From an uncultured Alphaproteobacteria bacterium (GTDB taxonomy: Bacteria > Pseudomonadota > Alphaproteobacteria > RF32 > CAG-239): a DNA stretch of 64,000 nt. The stretch lies in contig CALXPO010000027.1 in the NCBI GenBank assembly GCA_944390315.1, forward strand, positions 146,212-210,211. The letters run 5' to 3'. Made by a program: the position numbers and the translations under genes. Positions 8,796 to 17,387 of the stretch are shown here, piece after piece. The notes beneath the pieces were generated by a model, which ran no database searches, was not told the origin of the DNA, and worked only from the letters and a program-made list of their open reading frames with translations. Within the stretch, counting starts at the first letter, position 1. Every line of letters starts with the position of its first letter.

Positions 8796-10202
8796 ATGCT
8801 GTTTTCTTCTATGGTATTTATTTATCTTTTTTTGCCGATTGTTTGCACCTTATATCTTTTGGTGCGTAAAGATTTGCAAAATTATGTTTTGTTGGCCGCA
8901 AGTATTTTGTTCTATGCTTGGGGCGAGCCGAGTTATTTGGTGATTATGCTCCTGACGATCATACTTAATTATGTCGGAGCAAACTACATCAGCCGCAGCC
9001 GAAACGACAATCACCGCAAAGCCATTTTGGCTCTGACGATTTGTCTTAATCTCGGTATGCTGTTTTATTTCAAATATTTCAATTTTGTCATTGATAACAT
9101 CAACAGCTTGTTTGGGGCAAATTTCAGCATCATAAAAGTGGTTATGCCCATCGGTATCTCTTTCTACACCTTCCAAGCCATGAGTTATTTGATTGATGTC
9201 TATCGCGGCGAAGCAGAGGTTCAAAGAAATATCTATAAGCTGGCTTTGTATATTTGCCTGTTTCCACAGTTGGTGGCCGGACCGATTGTGAAGTATCACG
9301 ACGTAGACGAACAAATCAATAAACGTGATGTTACCTTTGAAAAGGTCGCTTATGGTATCAAAAGATTTATTATCGGGTTGGCCAAAAAAGTTTTGATTGC
9401 AAATACTCTGGGAGCCGTCGCCGATAAAATTTTTGACCAACCGGTCGAACAATTTGATGCTCTGACGGCGTGGATTGGGGCTGTCGCATATAGTTTGCAG
9501 TTGTTTTATGATTTTAGCGGTTATTCGGATATGGCTATCGGTTTGGGGGCAATCTTTGGATTTAAATTCCTCGAAAACTTTAATTATCCCTATATCTCAA
9601 AATCAATTACCGAATTTTGGCGTAGATGGCATATCTCTTTGTCAACTTGGTTCAAAGAATATCTTTACATTCCGCTCGGCGGAAATCGCGTTAGCAAGAT
9701 AAGAAATTATTTTAACCTGTTTGTTGTCTTTCTTGCTACCGGATTTTGGCATGGTGCCGCTTGGAATTTCATTTTTTGGGGATTGTGGCACGGTTTGTTT
9801 ATCATTTTTGAGAAAATAACCGGTTGGCATAAAAAAGAAGGCGGAATATTTATAAACATAACCCATCATGTTTATTGTATTTTGGCCTTCGTCATCGGTT
9901 GGGTGATGTTTAGAGCCGAAAGTATGAGTTATGCCGTTGATTACCTCAAAAATATGTTTGGCTTTGTCAGCGAGCACAAAATTGCTTTTGAAATGCCTTA
10001 TTATATCGATAATTCCGAAATTTTGGCTTTTGTTGTCGGAATCATTTGCGCTATGCCTATCTTTAGTCATATGCTGCAAATTGATTATAAGCACAAGATA
10101 TTGAGAAGTTTGGTAAATATTTGGTTGATTATATTGTTTGTGGTTTCTACGTCATCAATTGCTGCTTCAACATACAATCCGTTTATTTACTTCCGTTTTT
10201 AG
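8796..10202 (+). CDS. AlgI/DltB-like membrane-bound O-acyltransferase (MBOAT)
   Basis: 468 aa with around ten membrane segments. The MBOAT signature is clear: FYDFSGYSDMAIGLG, then TEFWRRWHISLSTWFKEYLY, GGNR, and FWHGAAWNF with the probable catalytic His319 and a second His at 332 (LWHG). Known members carry acetyl groups from the cytoplasm across the inner membrane. It is co-transcribed with the AlgJ/AlgX-like gene 2 bases upstream, forming a polysaccharide O-acetylation pair. The genes of alginate synthesis are absent, so another surface polymer or peptidoglycan is the likely target. Confidence 0.93.
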   Translation: MLFSSMVFIYLFLPIVCTLYLLVRKDLQNYVLLAASILFYAWGEPSYLVIMLLTIILNYVGANYISRSRNDNHRKAILALTICLNLGMLFYFKYFNFVIDNINSLFGANFSIIKVVMPIGISFYTFQAMSYLIDVYRGEAEVQRNIYKLALYICLFPQLVAGPIVKYHDVDEQINKRDVTFEKVAYGIKRFIIGLAKKVLIANTLGAVADKIFDQPVEQFDALTAWIGAVAYSLQLFYDFSGYSDMAIGLGAIFGFKFLENFNYPYISKSITEFWRRWHISLSTWFKEYLYIPLGGNRVSKIRNYFNLFVVFLATGFWHGAAWNFIFWGLWHGLFIIFEKITGWHKKEGGIFINITHHVYCILAFVIGWVMFRAESMSYAVDYLKNMFGFVSEHKIAFEMPYYIDNSEILAFVVGIICAMPIFSHMLQIDYKHKILRSLVNIWLIILFVVSTSSIAASTYNPFIYFRF

Positions 10203-10440
10203 TTAGGACGGTTTAGATAAAATAGGTATTTTCAGAAAAGTAAAACATTAGCCCAAAATTAGCTTTGTTAAATTGGTTATCTTTGTATATTGAAAAAATA
10301 TCTTAATCTCTATTTGCCGAATAACAAGTCCAATTGCTAAGGTGAGTTAGATATTCCAAACACTATCAGGGATAATGTTTTTTGCGAGGGAGAGCAGGTG
10401 GATTTTATCTCGGATTGGAATTATCGAAATTAAATTTGTT
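10203..10440. other. Spacer with no visible feature
   Basis: AT-rich spacer of about 240 bases between the MBOAT stop and the bidirectional terminator. A 33-codon frame starting near 10374 runs through the terminator stem and is not credible. I see no promoter or RNA gene. Confidence 0.4.
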
Positions 10441-10473
10441 AAAGAAAACCACCGACTTTGTCGGTGGTTTTCT
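10441..10473. terminator. Bidirectional terminator between convergent genes
   Basis: A perfect 15-bp stem (10441-10455 with 10459-10473) closes on a 3-base TTT loop, with GACCACC-type core GGTGG/CCACC and A/T arms on both sides. It can end both the plus-strand acetylation operon and the minus-strand gene ending at 10629. Confidence 0.85.
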
Positions 10474-10510
10474 TAGAATAAATATTATTTATCAGTTGCT
10501 TTATCGGTAA

Positions 10511-10600
10511 CCCAGAGTTTATCGGGGCTGAATGCCAAGGTAACACCACGCAAGCGCGGTCAAATCGAAAGCTCGTAGCTGATTTAGAATCCCTGATTCT
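10511..10600 (-). repeat. Dispersed repeat family B, copy 2
   Basis: Read on the minus strand it has TTCTAAATCAGC, a hairpin (ACCGCGC with GCGTGGT) and the tail CCTTGGCATTCAGCCCC followed by GATAAACTCTGGG, as in copies near 3.9 kb and 50.6 kb. Next to it, at 10602-10630, TCTGCGGGATATCT is repeated twice in tandem, right at the 3' end of the following minus-strand gene. Confidence 0.55.
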
Positions 10601-10628
10601 ACTCTGCGGGATATCTTCTGCGGGATAT

Positions 10629-11402
10629 CTATTTTTGTTTGCCGAAAGAACGCATTTTCAGTTTATTCCAGCCGCTATTGTTTTTCTTTTCTTCTGCGGC
10701 GCGTTTTGCTTCCTCTTTTTCGGCTTGTTCTGCCCATTTGCGTATGGGTTCGCTGCGCTTGTTTACCAATTTTCGCTGTTGTTCGTTTTGAACAACACCA
10801 ATAGGCATAACTTGATTGAGAAGTGATGGGGAAACAAATTCGGCATGTTTGGGACCGAGAGCTTTTACCATTGCATCAATAATCGCTGCTCCGGGTTTGA
10901 AATTGTAAATGTGTACGCTTCCGCCGTAAAAGATGGCAAAAGAGTGGCAGGGGGAAGATAGTAACATGTCTGTATAATCTACACCGCGGACAAAGCGAAT
11001 GATAATTTTGGGTTCTATAACGCATTGTTCTGCTTGGTCAAATATGACATTTCCATCCGTACCCAAAAAGTATTTTGTTACCATGTCTCTTATCGGAGTT
11101 CCCATAACGCCGCAAAAACCTCTGATTGGAAAACCATCCAGCGTATATCCTTTATAATCGGCATTGTAGGGAAAAACCTCATAACAAAAAACTTGTTCGG
11201 CGTTTGTAATATTATCAATTCCAAATTTACCAACTTCGTCGTAAAAACGTTGCAGAGGTTTAACTTCTTCGGCGACATTTTGATTTTCTCTTTTCCATGA
11301 GCCTTCCGGTTGGCTGAAAGACTGAACACCTTCGACCGTTTGGGCAAAAGATAATGCCGGATAGAAAATCAGAGCGGTAAGTAACAAAATCGGTAATTTC
11401 AT
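10629..11402 (-). CDS. Secreted protein of unknown function
   Basis: 257 aa from the ATG at 11402, which has GGGAG nine bases upstream; a longer in-frame start 15 bases earlier would place extra residues before the signal. A clear signal peptide (residues 1-20, ending SFAQ) implies export. The mature part has six Cys in the first two-thirds, including FCYEVFPY and GFCGVMGTP, which suggests periplasmic disulfides. The C-terminus is a charged KEEAKRAAEEKK helix. I do not recognise a family. The stop codon abuts a tandem 14-bp repeat, so the C-terminal end may have been altered by the repeat. Confidence 0.75.
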   Translation of the reverse strand: MKLPILLLTALIFYPALSFAQTVEGVQSFSQPEGSWKRENQNVAEEVKPLQRFYDEVGKFGIDNITNAEQVFCYEVFPYNADYKGYTLDGFPIRGFCGVMGTPIRDMVTKYFLGTDGNVIFDQAEQCVIEPKIIIRFVRGVDYTDMLLSSPCHSFAIFYGGSVHIYNFKPGAAIIDAMVKALGPKHAEFVSPSLLNQVMPIGVVQNEQQRKLVNKRSEPIRKWAEQAEKEEAKRAAEEKKNNSGWNKLKMRSFGKQK

Positions 11403-11468
11403 GAACAATTCTCCCAAATAATTATGCTTTGATTATAAACAATCACTTTGGCATTCTCAACAATAAAA

Positions 11469-13274
11469 TCAATTATCGCCAATTCTTAAGGCTTCTATAA
11501 AGGCTGATTGCGGAATTTCAACTTTACCGAATTGACGCATTCTTTGTTTGCCTTTCTTTTGTTTATCGAGCAATTTGCGTTTGCGGGTAATATCGCCGCC
11601 GTAGCATTTGGCGGTTACGTCTTTACGCAAAGCCGAAATTGTTTCACGAGCGATAACGCGTCCGCCGATAGCCGCCTGAATCGGAATTTTGAACAAATGC
11701 CGTGGAATAAGATCTTTTAAGCGTTCGCAAATTTGACGTCCGCGAGATTCCGCTTCTGAGCGATGGCACAGAAAAGCCAAAGCATCAACCGGTTCTTCAT
11801 TTATCAAAATCTGCACTTTGACCAAATCGGATTCTTGGTGACCGATAACTTCATAGTCAAAGCTGGCATAGCCGCTGGTAATGGATTTTAATCGATCATA
11901 AAAATCAAATACGATTTCGTTAAGCGGGATTTTGTAGATGACCATGGCTCTTGAGCCTGCATAAGTAAGTTCTTCTTGTTCGCCGCGGCGGTCGTTGCAA
12001 AGTTTGAGAACGGCGCCCAGATATTCGTCGGGAACAAGAATGGTGGCACGTACAATCGGTTCTTCAATCGATTTGACGGTAGATAAATCGGGCATGTCGG
12101 CCGGATTGCATAAAGTTACCTGAGTTCCGTTGGTCATATTTAGATTATATGCAACCGACGGAGCGGTGGTAATCAAGTCCAAATCAAACTCTCTGTTTAA
12201 CCGCTCTTGGATAATTTCCATATGCAGCAGTCCCAAAAAGCCGCAGCGGAAGCCCAGTCCCAGAGCCGCTGAATTTTCATTTTGGTAATCTATGCTGGCG
12301 TCGTTAAGTTTGAGTTTGGCAAGAGCGTCTTTTAAGTTTTCGTATTGGCTGCTGTCAACCGGAAAAATAGAACAGAAAACGACCGGTACAGAGGGTTTAA
12401 AACCGTGTAAAGGCTTGTCGCAGGGTGTGCGGTTGTCGGTAATGGTATCACCGATATGACAATCGCTTACGCTCTTAATGCTGGCCGTAATAAAACCGAT
12501 TTCTCCGGGGTAGAGAGCCTCAACATCCTGCATTTTAGGCGTAAAAACACCGACTTTTTCAATTTGATAAACGGCATTGTTTGACATCATGCGAATCTGT
12601 TGCTTTTTGCGAATAATGCCGTCTTTAACACGAACCAAAATAACAACACCTAAATAGGAATCGTACCAACTGTCGATGAGGAGAGCTTTGAGCGGTGCAT
12701 TTTCATTGCCTTCGGGGGCAGGAAGTCTTTGGACAATAGCTTCCAATAGCTCGGGTACGCCAAATCCTGTTTTGCCTGAGGTTTCAATGGCTCCGGAAGC
12801 ATCTAAACCGATAACATCTTCAATTTGTTGCTTAACTTTTTCGGGTTCGGCCGAAGGTAAATCGACCTTGTTTAAAACCGGAATGATTTCATGATTGTTG
12901 TCGATGGCTAAATAAACATTTGCCAAAGTTTGCGCTTCAACCCCTTGCGTGGCGTCTACGACCAAAATAGATCCTTCGCAGGAGGCAAGAGAGCGGCTAA
13001 CTTCGTATGAAAAATCGACGTGTCCGGGGGTATCCATCAGATTGAGTTGATAATCTTTTCCGTCTTTGGCATGATAGTTGAGGCGCACGGTTTGGGCTTT
13101 AATGGTTATTCCGCGTTCACGTTCAATATCCATCGAATCGAGAACTTGATCCTGCATTTCTCTACTGCTTAAGCCGCCGCAATATTCAATCAGGCGGTCG
13201 GCCAAAGTCGATTTTCCGTGGTCAATGTGGGCAATGATGGCAAAGTTGCGAATAAGATTTAAATCGTGAACCAT
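11469..13274 (-). CDS. lepA: Elongation factor 4 (LepA), translational GTPase
   Basis: 601 aa, the standard length. GTPase motifs: AHIDHGKST (G1), the G2 region with [21 protein letters not shown] (G3) and NKVD (G4). LepA-specific parts are the [14 protein letters not shown] segment and the C-terminal domain with [22 protein letters not shown]. LepA binds ribosomes and influences initiation and back-translocation. It is followed by the secreted protein gene on the same strand after 66 bases; no terminator separates them. Confidence 0.98.
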   Translation of the reverse strand: MVHDLNLIRNFAIIAHIDHGKSTLADRLIEYCGGLSSREMQDQVLDSMDIERERGITIKAQTVRLNYHAKDGKDYQLNLMDTPGHVDFSYEVSRSLASCEGSILVVDATQGVEAQTLANVYLAIDNNHEIIPVLNKVDLPSAEPEKVKQQIEDVIGLDASGAIETSGKTGFGVPELLEAIVQRLPAPEGNENAPLKALLIDSWYDSYLGVVILVRVKDGIIRKKQQIRMMSNNAVYQIEKVGVFTPKMQDVEALYPGEIGFITASIKSVSDCHIGDTITDNRTPCDKPLHGFKPSVPVVFCSIFPVDSSQYENLKDALAKLKLNDASIDYQNENSAALGLGFRCGFLGLLHMEIIQERLNREFDLDLITTAPSVAYNLNMTNGTQVTLCNPADMPDLSTVKSIEEPIVRATILVPDEYLGAVLKLCNDRRGEQEELTYAGSRAMVIYKIPLNEIVFDFYDRLKSITSGYASFDYEVIGHQESDLVKVQILINEEPVDALAFLCHRSEAESRGRQICERLKDLIPRHLFKIPIQAAIGGRVIARETISALRKDVTAKCYGGDITRKRKLLDKQKKGKQRMRQFGKVEIPQSAFIEALRIGDN

Positions 13275-13408
13275 GTTTTTCCTTAAAAAATGCTATTTAT
13301 TCTTTAGCTCACATAAATAGGGCAAAAATTAGGATAAGGCAATATAATATTGATTAAAGCGGCAATTTATGCTAACAATAAATAAATATTCCAAACAGGA
13401 GACAGCAG

Positions 13409-13846
13409 ATGAAAAAGATGATTGATATAGATTTTGGGTCGTCCCGCTACGATGAATTGGTTGAGCTGCGTTATAAAGTTCTGTTGGAACCGCTTGGTTT
13501 GAAGTTTTTGGATAAATATAGGGAAAAAGAAATCGGTTATTTGCATATAGGTTGTTTGGACAGTTTAGAAAATAAACTGGTCGGTGGTTTGATGCTGATT
13601 CCGGTTAACGATGAAGAAATTCGTATGATGCAAGTGGCAGTTGACACTAAACATCAACGCGAAGGTATTGGGCACGAAATGGTAAAATATGCAGAAACAA
13701 GAGCTAAAAAAGCCGGCTATTCGAGGTTGGTCATGAATGCCATGTTGTCGGTAGTTCATTTTTATGAACAAATGGGCTACCGTCAAGAGGGGGATCTTTT
13801 TGAAGAAAATGGTATAACTTTTGCACGGATGGTAAAGGATTTGTAA
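13409..13846 (+). CDS. GNAT-family N-acetyltransferase
   Basis: 145 aa, typical of a one-domain GNAT. The acetyl-CoA loop is visible in QVAVDTKHQREGIGHEMV (QxxGxG type), followed by the helix YAETRAKKAGY and the strand-loop VVHFYEQMGYRQEGD common near the C-terminus. A good AACAGGAGAC precedes the ATG. The substrate cannot be inferred. The TAA overlaps the next ATG by 1 base (TAATG), so the two are translated together. Confidence 0.88.
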   Translation: MKKMIDIDFGSSRYDELVELRYKVLLEPLGLKFLDKYREKEIGYLHIGCLDSLENKLVGGLMLIPVNDEEIRMMQVAVDTKHQREGIGHEMVKYAETRAKKAGYSRLVMNAMLSVVHFYEQMGYRQEGDLFEENGITFARMVKDL

Positions 13847-14595
13847 TGGAACAGACTAATAATTTTACTTTTTATAAACAGCAATTGGTTGAGTACCATA
13901 AAAGAATAATGAAAGGCGATGAGTTGACGCGAGGTTTCAATTTAATCGTAGATCAGCAGGAGTTGCGCGGCATTCTAAATAATCTGAACAAAACTTTTCC
14001 TAAAGAGCCTACTGTGGCTGACCATTATACCATGTATTTTGCTTATGCCGATGTTCATCCCGAGCATTTGACTGAAGATGATAAAAAACAATGGTGGAAA
14101 CATTCTAAAAAGTTTATTGATACTTGTCCTAAAGAGCATAATCTTTCACATCATATTTATAGTGTTATAAGAAATTTACCAAAAATGGGGGCCTCAAGCG
14201 GTCAAAAATTTAATTGTGCGCTGAGTGCGCTGAATTTGCTGCCTAAAAATTTTCCTTATTATCAGGATTGTCGTAAGCAAGTTGAAAAAATTGCGCGTAC
14301 GGATTATGAGGTTTTGTTTGAAAAAGCTAAAAAAGAAACTAATTATCAAAAGCAAATCAAGGCTTTTGACAGAGCTTTGGCAAGAATTACGGATATTCCC
14401 GCGGGCGATAGATATCGAACTTTTTATGAATGTATGCGTACCATGTGGCCTATTTATGAAAAAACAGATTGGGGAAAAATAGAGTTCCCTCATAAAAAAG
14501 CACTTGTTTCAAATCGTATTTTTAAGAGTTTGCCACAAGAATTAAAAACAATAATCAGAAATCGCAAAAGTGCCAAAGATTGGCTGAGTAAGTAA
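13846..14595 (+). CDS. Uncharacterised cytoplasmic protein
   Basis: 249 aa, predicted largely helical and basic, with no signal peptide or membrane segment. Segments such as YEVLFEKAKKETNYQKQIKAF resemble helical-repeat (TPR-like) packing, but no repeat register is convincing. Start codon overlaps the stop of the GNAT gene, which is the only functional clue. Codon use is like the neighbours. Family not recognised. Confidence 0.7.
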   Translation: MEQTNNFTFYKQQLVEYHKRIMKGDELTRGFNLIVDQQELRGILNNLNKTFPKEPTVADHYTMYFAYADVHPEHLTEDDKKQWWKHSKKFIDTCPKEHNLSHHIYSVIRNLPKMGASSGQKFNCALSALNLLPKNFPYYQDCRKQVEKIARTDYEVLFEKAKKETNYQKQIKAFDRALARITDIPAGDRYRTFYECMRTMWPIYEKTDWGKIEFPHKKALVSNRIFKSLPQELKTIIRNRKSAKDWLSK

Positions 14596-14807
14596 AAAAA
14601 CTCTTTATTAAATCGGTCATTTATGAAAGTCCGGTTGGTAGATGTTTTTGTCAATTTATATTCTGTTTGACAAAAAATCAGGGTTCAGATATAATAAATA
14701 ATGTGCAAAAAATTATTATATCCGCTTTTTGTTTCCTATTATTAATGTAGTTATCGGATTAAGATTTTTTGCTTCGTATATTGTCTAATTTAAATTTTTT
14801 TTTATAT

Positions 14808-16004
14808 ATGAATGCAAAGATTTTATTAATGTCTGCTGTTGCCGTAGGTTTTGTGTCTTGTAACAAATGGGATGATTCGTTCCACGGACTTCCCGATTAC
14901 AGCCACTATGAAACCGGAACTTATGAGGTGTCGGTTGATTCTTCTTCGGTCAAAGAAACAAAATTTGAGTATGTTTCTTGGATTGAGGCGCCGACCAAAC
15001 CTTATCGCCAAGAAATTACCTTAACGGCGTCGATTGAAAATACCGAAGGCGAGGTCACAATTCTGGGTGATTTCGATTTTGGTGAAGCCAAATCTTATGA
15101 AACTCGTAAAGGTATGGGCAGTGAACGACATCGCTATATTACAGTGGTTGATTCTTTGTTCATCTGTCATGTTATGCTCGGTGAAATTGTTATTGATTAT
15201 GAGATGCCATTCCAAGCGGCACTCTATAACGATGACAATACCGCCGGTCAAATGGCTTATATCGGCTTTGGTAATGTCGTTGATAAAGGATACACCCTCA
15301 CTTCGATGAGTCCCGAAGAGGCTGACGGCATCGTGTATCAGCGTCAGTTGCTGCGCCACGCCATAACGGTTGATTTCGGTGGTAAAACTTATCTGGCGAC
15401 GGCAACGGTGATTGTTAAAAAGAAAGTGGGCTTTGAAGGAGATGAATATCTTGTTTCGAGCCGACTTCTCGGACAAGGCATTACCGATGTTGAGAGTGAC
15501 GGACACTATGCGTCTTATCGTTCTTGGATTGAGGTGGAGCAAGTCTATAATACCGGCAAAAAGGAAAATATGAAATACGATCTTCCTCTGTATGCCGAGC
15601 TGAAGATGAAGTCTATCAGTGATATGGATTTTGTCGGAGCGGATTTGCAAAAGCTCAATGCAGGGTTTGATGAAAGTAAAGAACACTTAATCAAGTTACC
15701 TAAAGCCGAGTATGTTTACGCATATTACTATGAAAAGTACTATGTCGTAAATTATAACTACGGTCATACGGAAACGGTGTTCTACGATGTAGACGTTGTT
15801 TATAACGACGGCTACAATACTTTTACATTCCCGACGTTGCATTACAGTAATATCCAGGACGAGGGAAGTATTGAACGTGTCGGCGGTGGTGAAGATGCTC
15901 ACGGCAAATACGGTGAGTATAAATTCACGCAACGCGTGTCAGCTCAACTCAACGATGTTCAGCACAGCGTCGAGAAATCACACAGTTTTGTGCTGACCGA
16001 GTAA
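14808..16004 (+). CDS. Lipoprotein with Bacteroidota-like character
   Basis: 398 aa from ATG 14808; an earlier TTG (14769) would give an atypical leader. The signal peptide ends at lipobox FVSC, with the acylated Cys at residue 18 followed by NKWDDSF. The mature part is beta-rich, with repeated Tyr/Thr-rich strands (ETGTYEVSVDSSSVKE, KYEYVS-like blocks), much like secreted lipoproteins of Bacteroidota. The coding region uses more GAC, CGC and CTC codons than its neighbours. An AT-rich stretch precedes the start, without a recognisable Shine-Dalgarno, again as in Bacteroidota. Horizontal transfer is a reasonable inference. Function unknown. Confidence 0.75.
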   Translation: MNAKILLMSAVAVGFVSCNKWDDSFHGLPDYSHYETGTYEVSVDSSSVKETKFEYVSWIEAPTKPYRQEITLTASIENTEGEVTILGDFDFGEAKSYETRKGMGSERHRYITVVDSLFICHVMLGEIVIDYEMPFQAALYNDDNTAGQMAYIGFGNVVDKGYTLTSMSPEEADGIVYQRQLLRHAITVDFGGKTYLATATVIVKKKVGFEGDEYLVSSRLLGQGITDVESDGHYASYRSWIEVEQVYNTGKKENMKYDLPLYAELKMKSISDMDFVGADLQKLNAGFDESKEHLIKLPKAEYVYAYYYEKYYVVNYNYGHTETVFYDVDVVYNDGYNTFTFPTLHYSNIQDEGSIERVGGGEDAHGKYGEYKFTQRVSAQLNDVQHSVEKSHSFVLTE

Positions 16005-16020
16005 TACCGGTAACTAAAAT

Positions 16021-16055
16021 AAAAAACGTCTGTCCCCAAAGGGCAGACGTTTTTT
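16021..16055 (+). terminator. Rho-independent terminator after the lipoprotein gene
   Basis: ACGTCTG (with CCC) pairs with GGG and CAGACGT around a CAAA loop, followed by six T. A matching A-run on the left would let it act on the minus strand too. Confidence 0.88.
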
Positions 16056-16091
16056 ATGTGCCAAATTTCAATCAGCTGGGGAAGGTAGTTT

Positions 16092-16364
16092 TCATAACAA
16101 ACCTTTTTCTTTTTTTATGATGTTTTCTTCTGTTATCGGAACACAGCCAATATCCTCACGCCAGGTCAAACAATCTTGTCTGCATTCACGCCTATCAGCG
16201 TCCCAAACACCGTGTCCTTCGCTCAAACACCAGCCTTTTTCGTCTGTTGCAAAATAAACTACATAACATATTATGGCAATTACAAAACATCCGACAATAA
16301 GAAACAGCAATTTAAAAAGCTTTCGTAAATATAGGAGAATTTTATTTAACTTAGTATTCATCAT
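16092..16364 (-). CDS. Small single-pass membrane protein with CLxEGH motif
   Basis: 90 aa. A basic N-terminus is followed by one strong membrane segment (about 17-38). After it come Cys46 in WCLSEGHGVW and further Cys at 61, 65 and 74, so the C-terminal tail probably sits in the periplasm with disulfides. The C-[LI]-x-E-G-H motif after the membrane segment also occurs in the 71-aa protein at 63044-63259. It is the last gene of the minus-strand cluster that starts with the XRE-like regulator. Function unknown. Confidence 0.65.
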   Translation of the reverse strand: MMNTKLNKILLYLRKLFKLLFLIVGCFVIAIICYVVYFATDEKGWCLSEGHGVWDADRRECRQDCLTWREDIGCVPITEENIIKKEKGLL

Positions 16365-16416
16365 TTATTCCGTTTTTCTATTTTTGGGCTGATTTTTTAT
16401 TCCGTCAACAAGGTGA

Positions 16417-16707
16417 TTATAATAAATAGCGGTACATTATTATGACAATCAGGAAATCAATGATACCTATTAGGTGACTATATTTCCAATGATGTTCCGG
16501 GTCAAAATATGGTGAGTTTTCTTTTCCTTTTTTTATCAAGATATGAGAGATTATTGTATCATCAATACATAACATAAAAATACATATATAACCAGGAATC
16601 AGCGATGCTTGGGATTTAGCCATTGAATAGATGGCAAGGTAACCTAAAGAAAGCCCAAAAATGGATGAAATAAATTTTATTATTGACATCATACTTACCT
16701 TAAACAT
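16417..16707 (-). CDS. 96-aa membrane protein, tandem paralogue 3 of 3
   Basis: Three membrane segments are predicted (about 6-26, 30-52, 78-95). A polar loop between the last two contains KKGKENSPYFDPEHHWKY. It is the most divergent of the three tandem copies in its N-terminal half but keeps that loop and the VIIMYRYLL ending. The ribosome site AGGAACGGCG is conserved in all three. The copies are spaced exactly 332 bases apart. Function unknown. Confidence 0.7.
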   Translation of the reverse strand: MFKVSMMSIIKFISSIFGLSLGYLAIYSMAKSQASLIPGYICIFMLCIDDTIISHILIKKGKENSPYFDPEHHWKYSHLIGIIDFLIVIIMYRYLL

Positions 16708-16748
16708 CGCCGTTCCTTTCTTATTAATTTATTCCGTCAACAAGGTGG

Positions 16749-17039
16749 TTATAATAAATAGCGGTACATTATTATGACAATTAGGCACTCAATGGCATAT
16801 ATTAGCTCTTCATATTTCCAATGATGTTCCGGGTCAAAATATGGTGAGTTTTCTTTTCCTTTTTTTATTAAGATATGAGAGATTACTGTATCATTAATAC
16901 ATAATATAAAGAAAACTATCAAAGCAGGAATCGGCGATGCCGGAGATGTGACCACTAAACAAAATGCAAGCATCGCTAAACTAAAACAAAAAATAGCTGA
17001 AATTACTTTTATTATGGACATCATATTTACCTTAAACAT
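16749..17039 (-). CDS. 96-aa membrane protein, tandem paralogue 2 of 3
   Basis: Nearly identical to paralogue 1 from residue 26 to the end: CLVVTSPASPIPAL, LCINDTVISHILIKKGK, then ENSPYFDPEHHWKYE. Differences cluster in the first membrane segment. The similarity of copies 1 and 2, extending into the spacers, indicates recent duplication. Confidence 0.7.
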   Translation of the reverse strand: MFKVNMMSIIKVISAIFCFSLAMLAFCLVVTSPASPIPALIVFFILCINDTVISHILIKKGKENSPYFDPEHHWKYEELIYAIECLIVIIMYRYLL

Positions 17040-17080
17040 CGCCGTTCCTTTCTTATTAATTTATTCCGTCAACAAGGTGG

Positions 17081-17371
17081 TTATAATAAATAGCCGTACA
17101 TTATTATGACAATCAGGCACTCAATGACATATATCAGCTGTTCATATTTCCAATGATGTTCCGGATCAAAGTATGGTGAGTTTTCTTTTCCTTTTTTTAT
17201 TAAGATATGAGAGATTACTGTATCATTAATACATAATATAAAGAAAACTACCAAAGCAGGAATCGGCGATGCCGGAGATGTGACCACTAAACAGAATGCT
17301 AACCAACCTAAAAAAAGATCAAAAATAGTTAAAATTAATTTTATTATTGGTACAATATTTACCTTAAACAT
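17081..17371 (-). CDS. 96-aa membrane protein, tandem paralogue 1 of 3
   Basis: First copy after the low-complexity protein gene, starting 16 bases beyond that gene's stop, so it is probably co-transcribed. Three membrane segments with the shared loop SPYFDPEHHWKYE. Being placed right behind a possible effector and present in several diverged copies recalls immunity genes, but no known immunity family is recognised. Confidence 0.7.
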   Translation of the reverse strand: MFKVNIVPIIKLILTIFDLFLGWLAFCLVVTSPASPIPALVVFFILCINDTVISHILIKKGKENSPYFDPEHHWKYEQLIYVIECLIVIIMYGYLL

Positions 17372-17387
17372 CGCCGTCCCTTTCTTA

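Noticed and set aside
10374..10475. Short frame before the bidirectional terminator
   Set aside because: It runs through the terminator stem and has no ribosome site.
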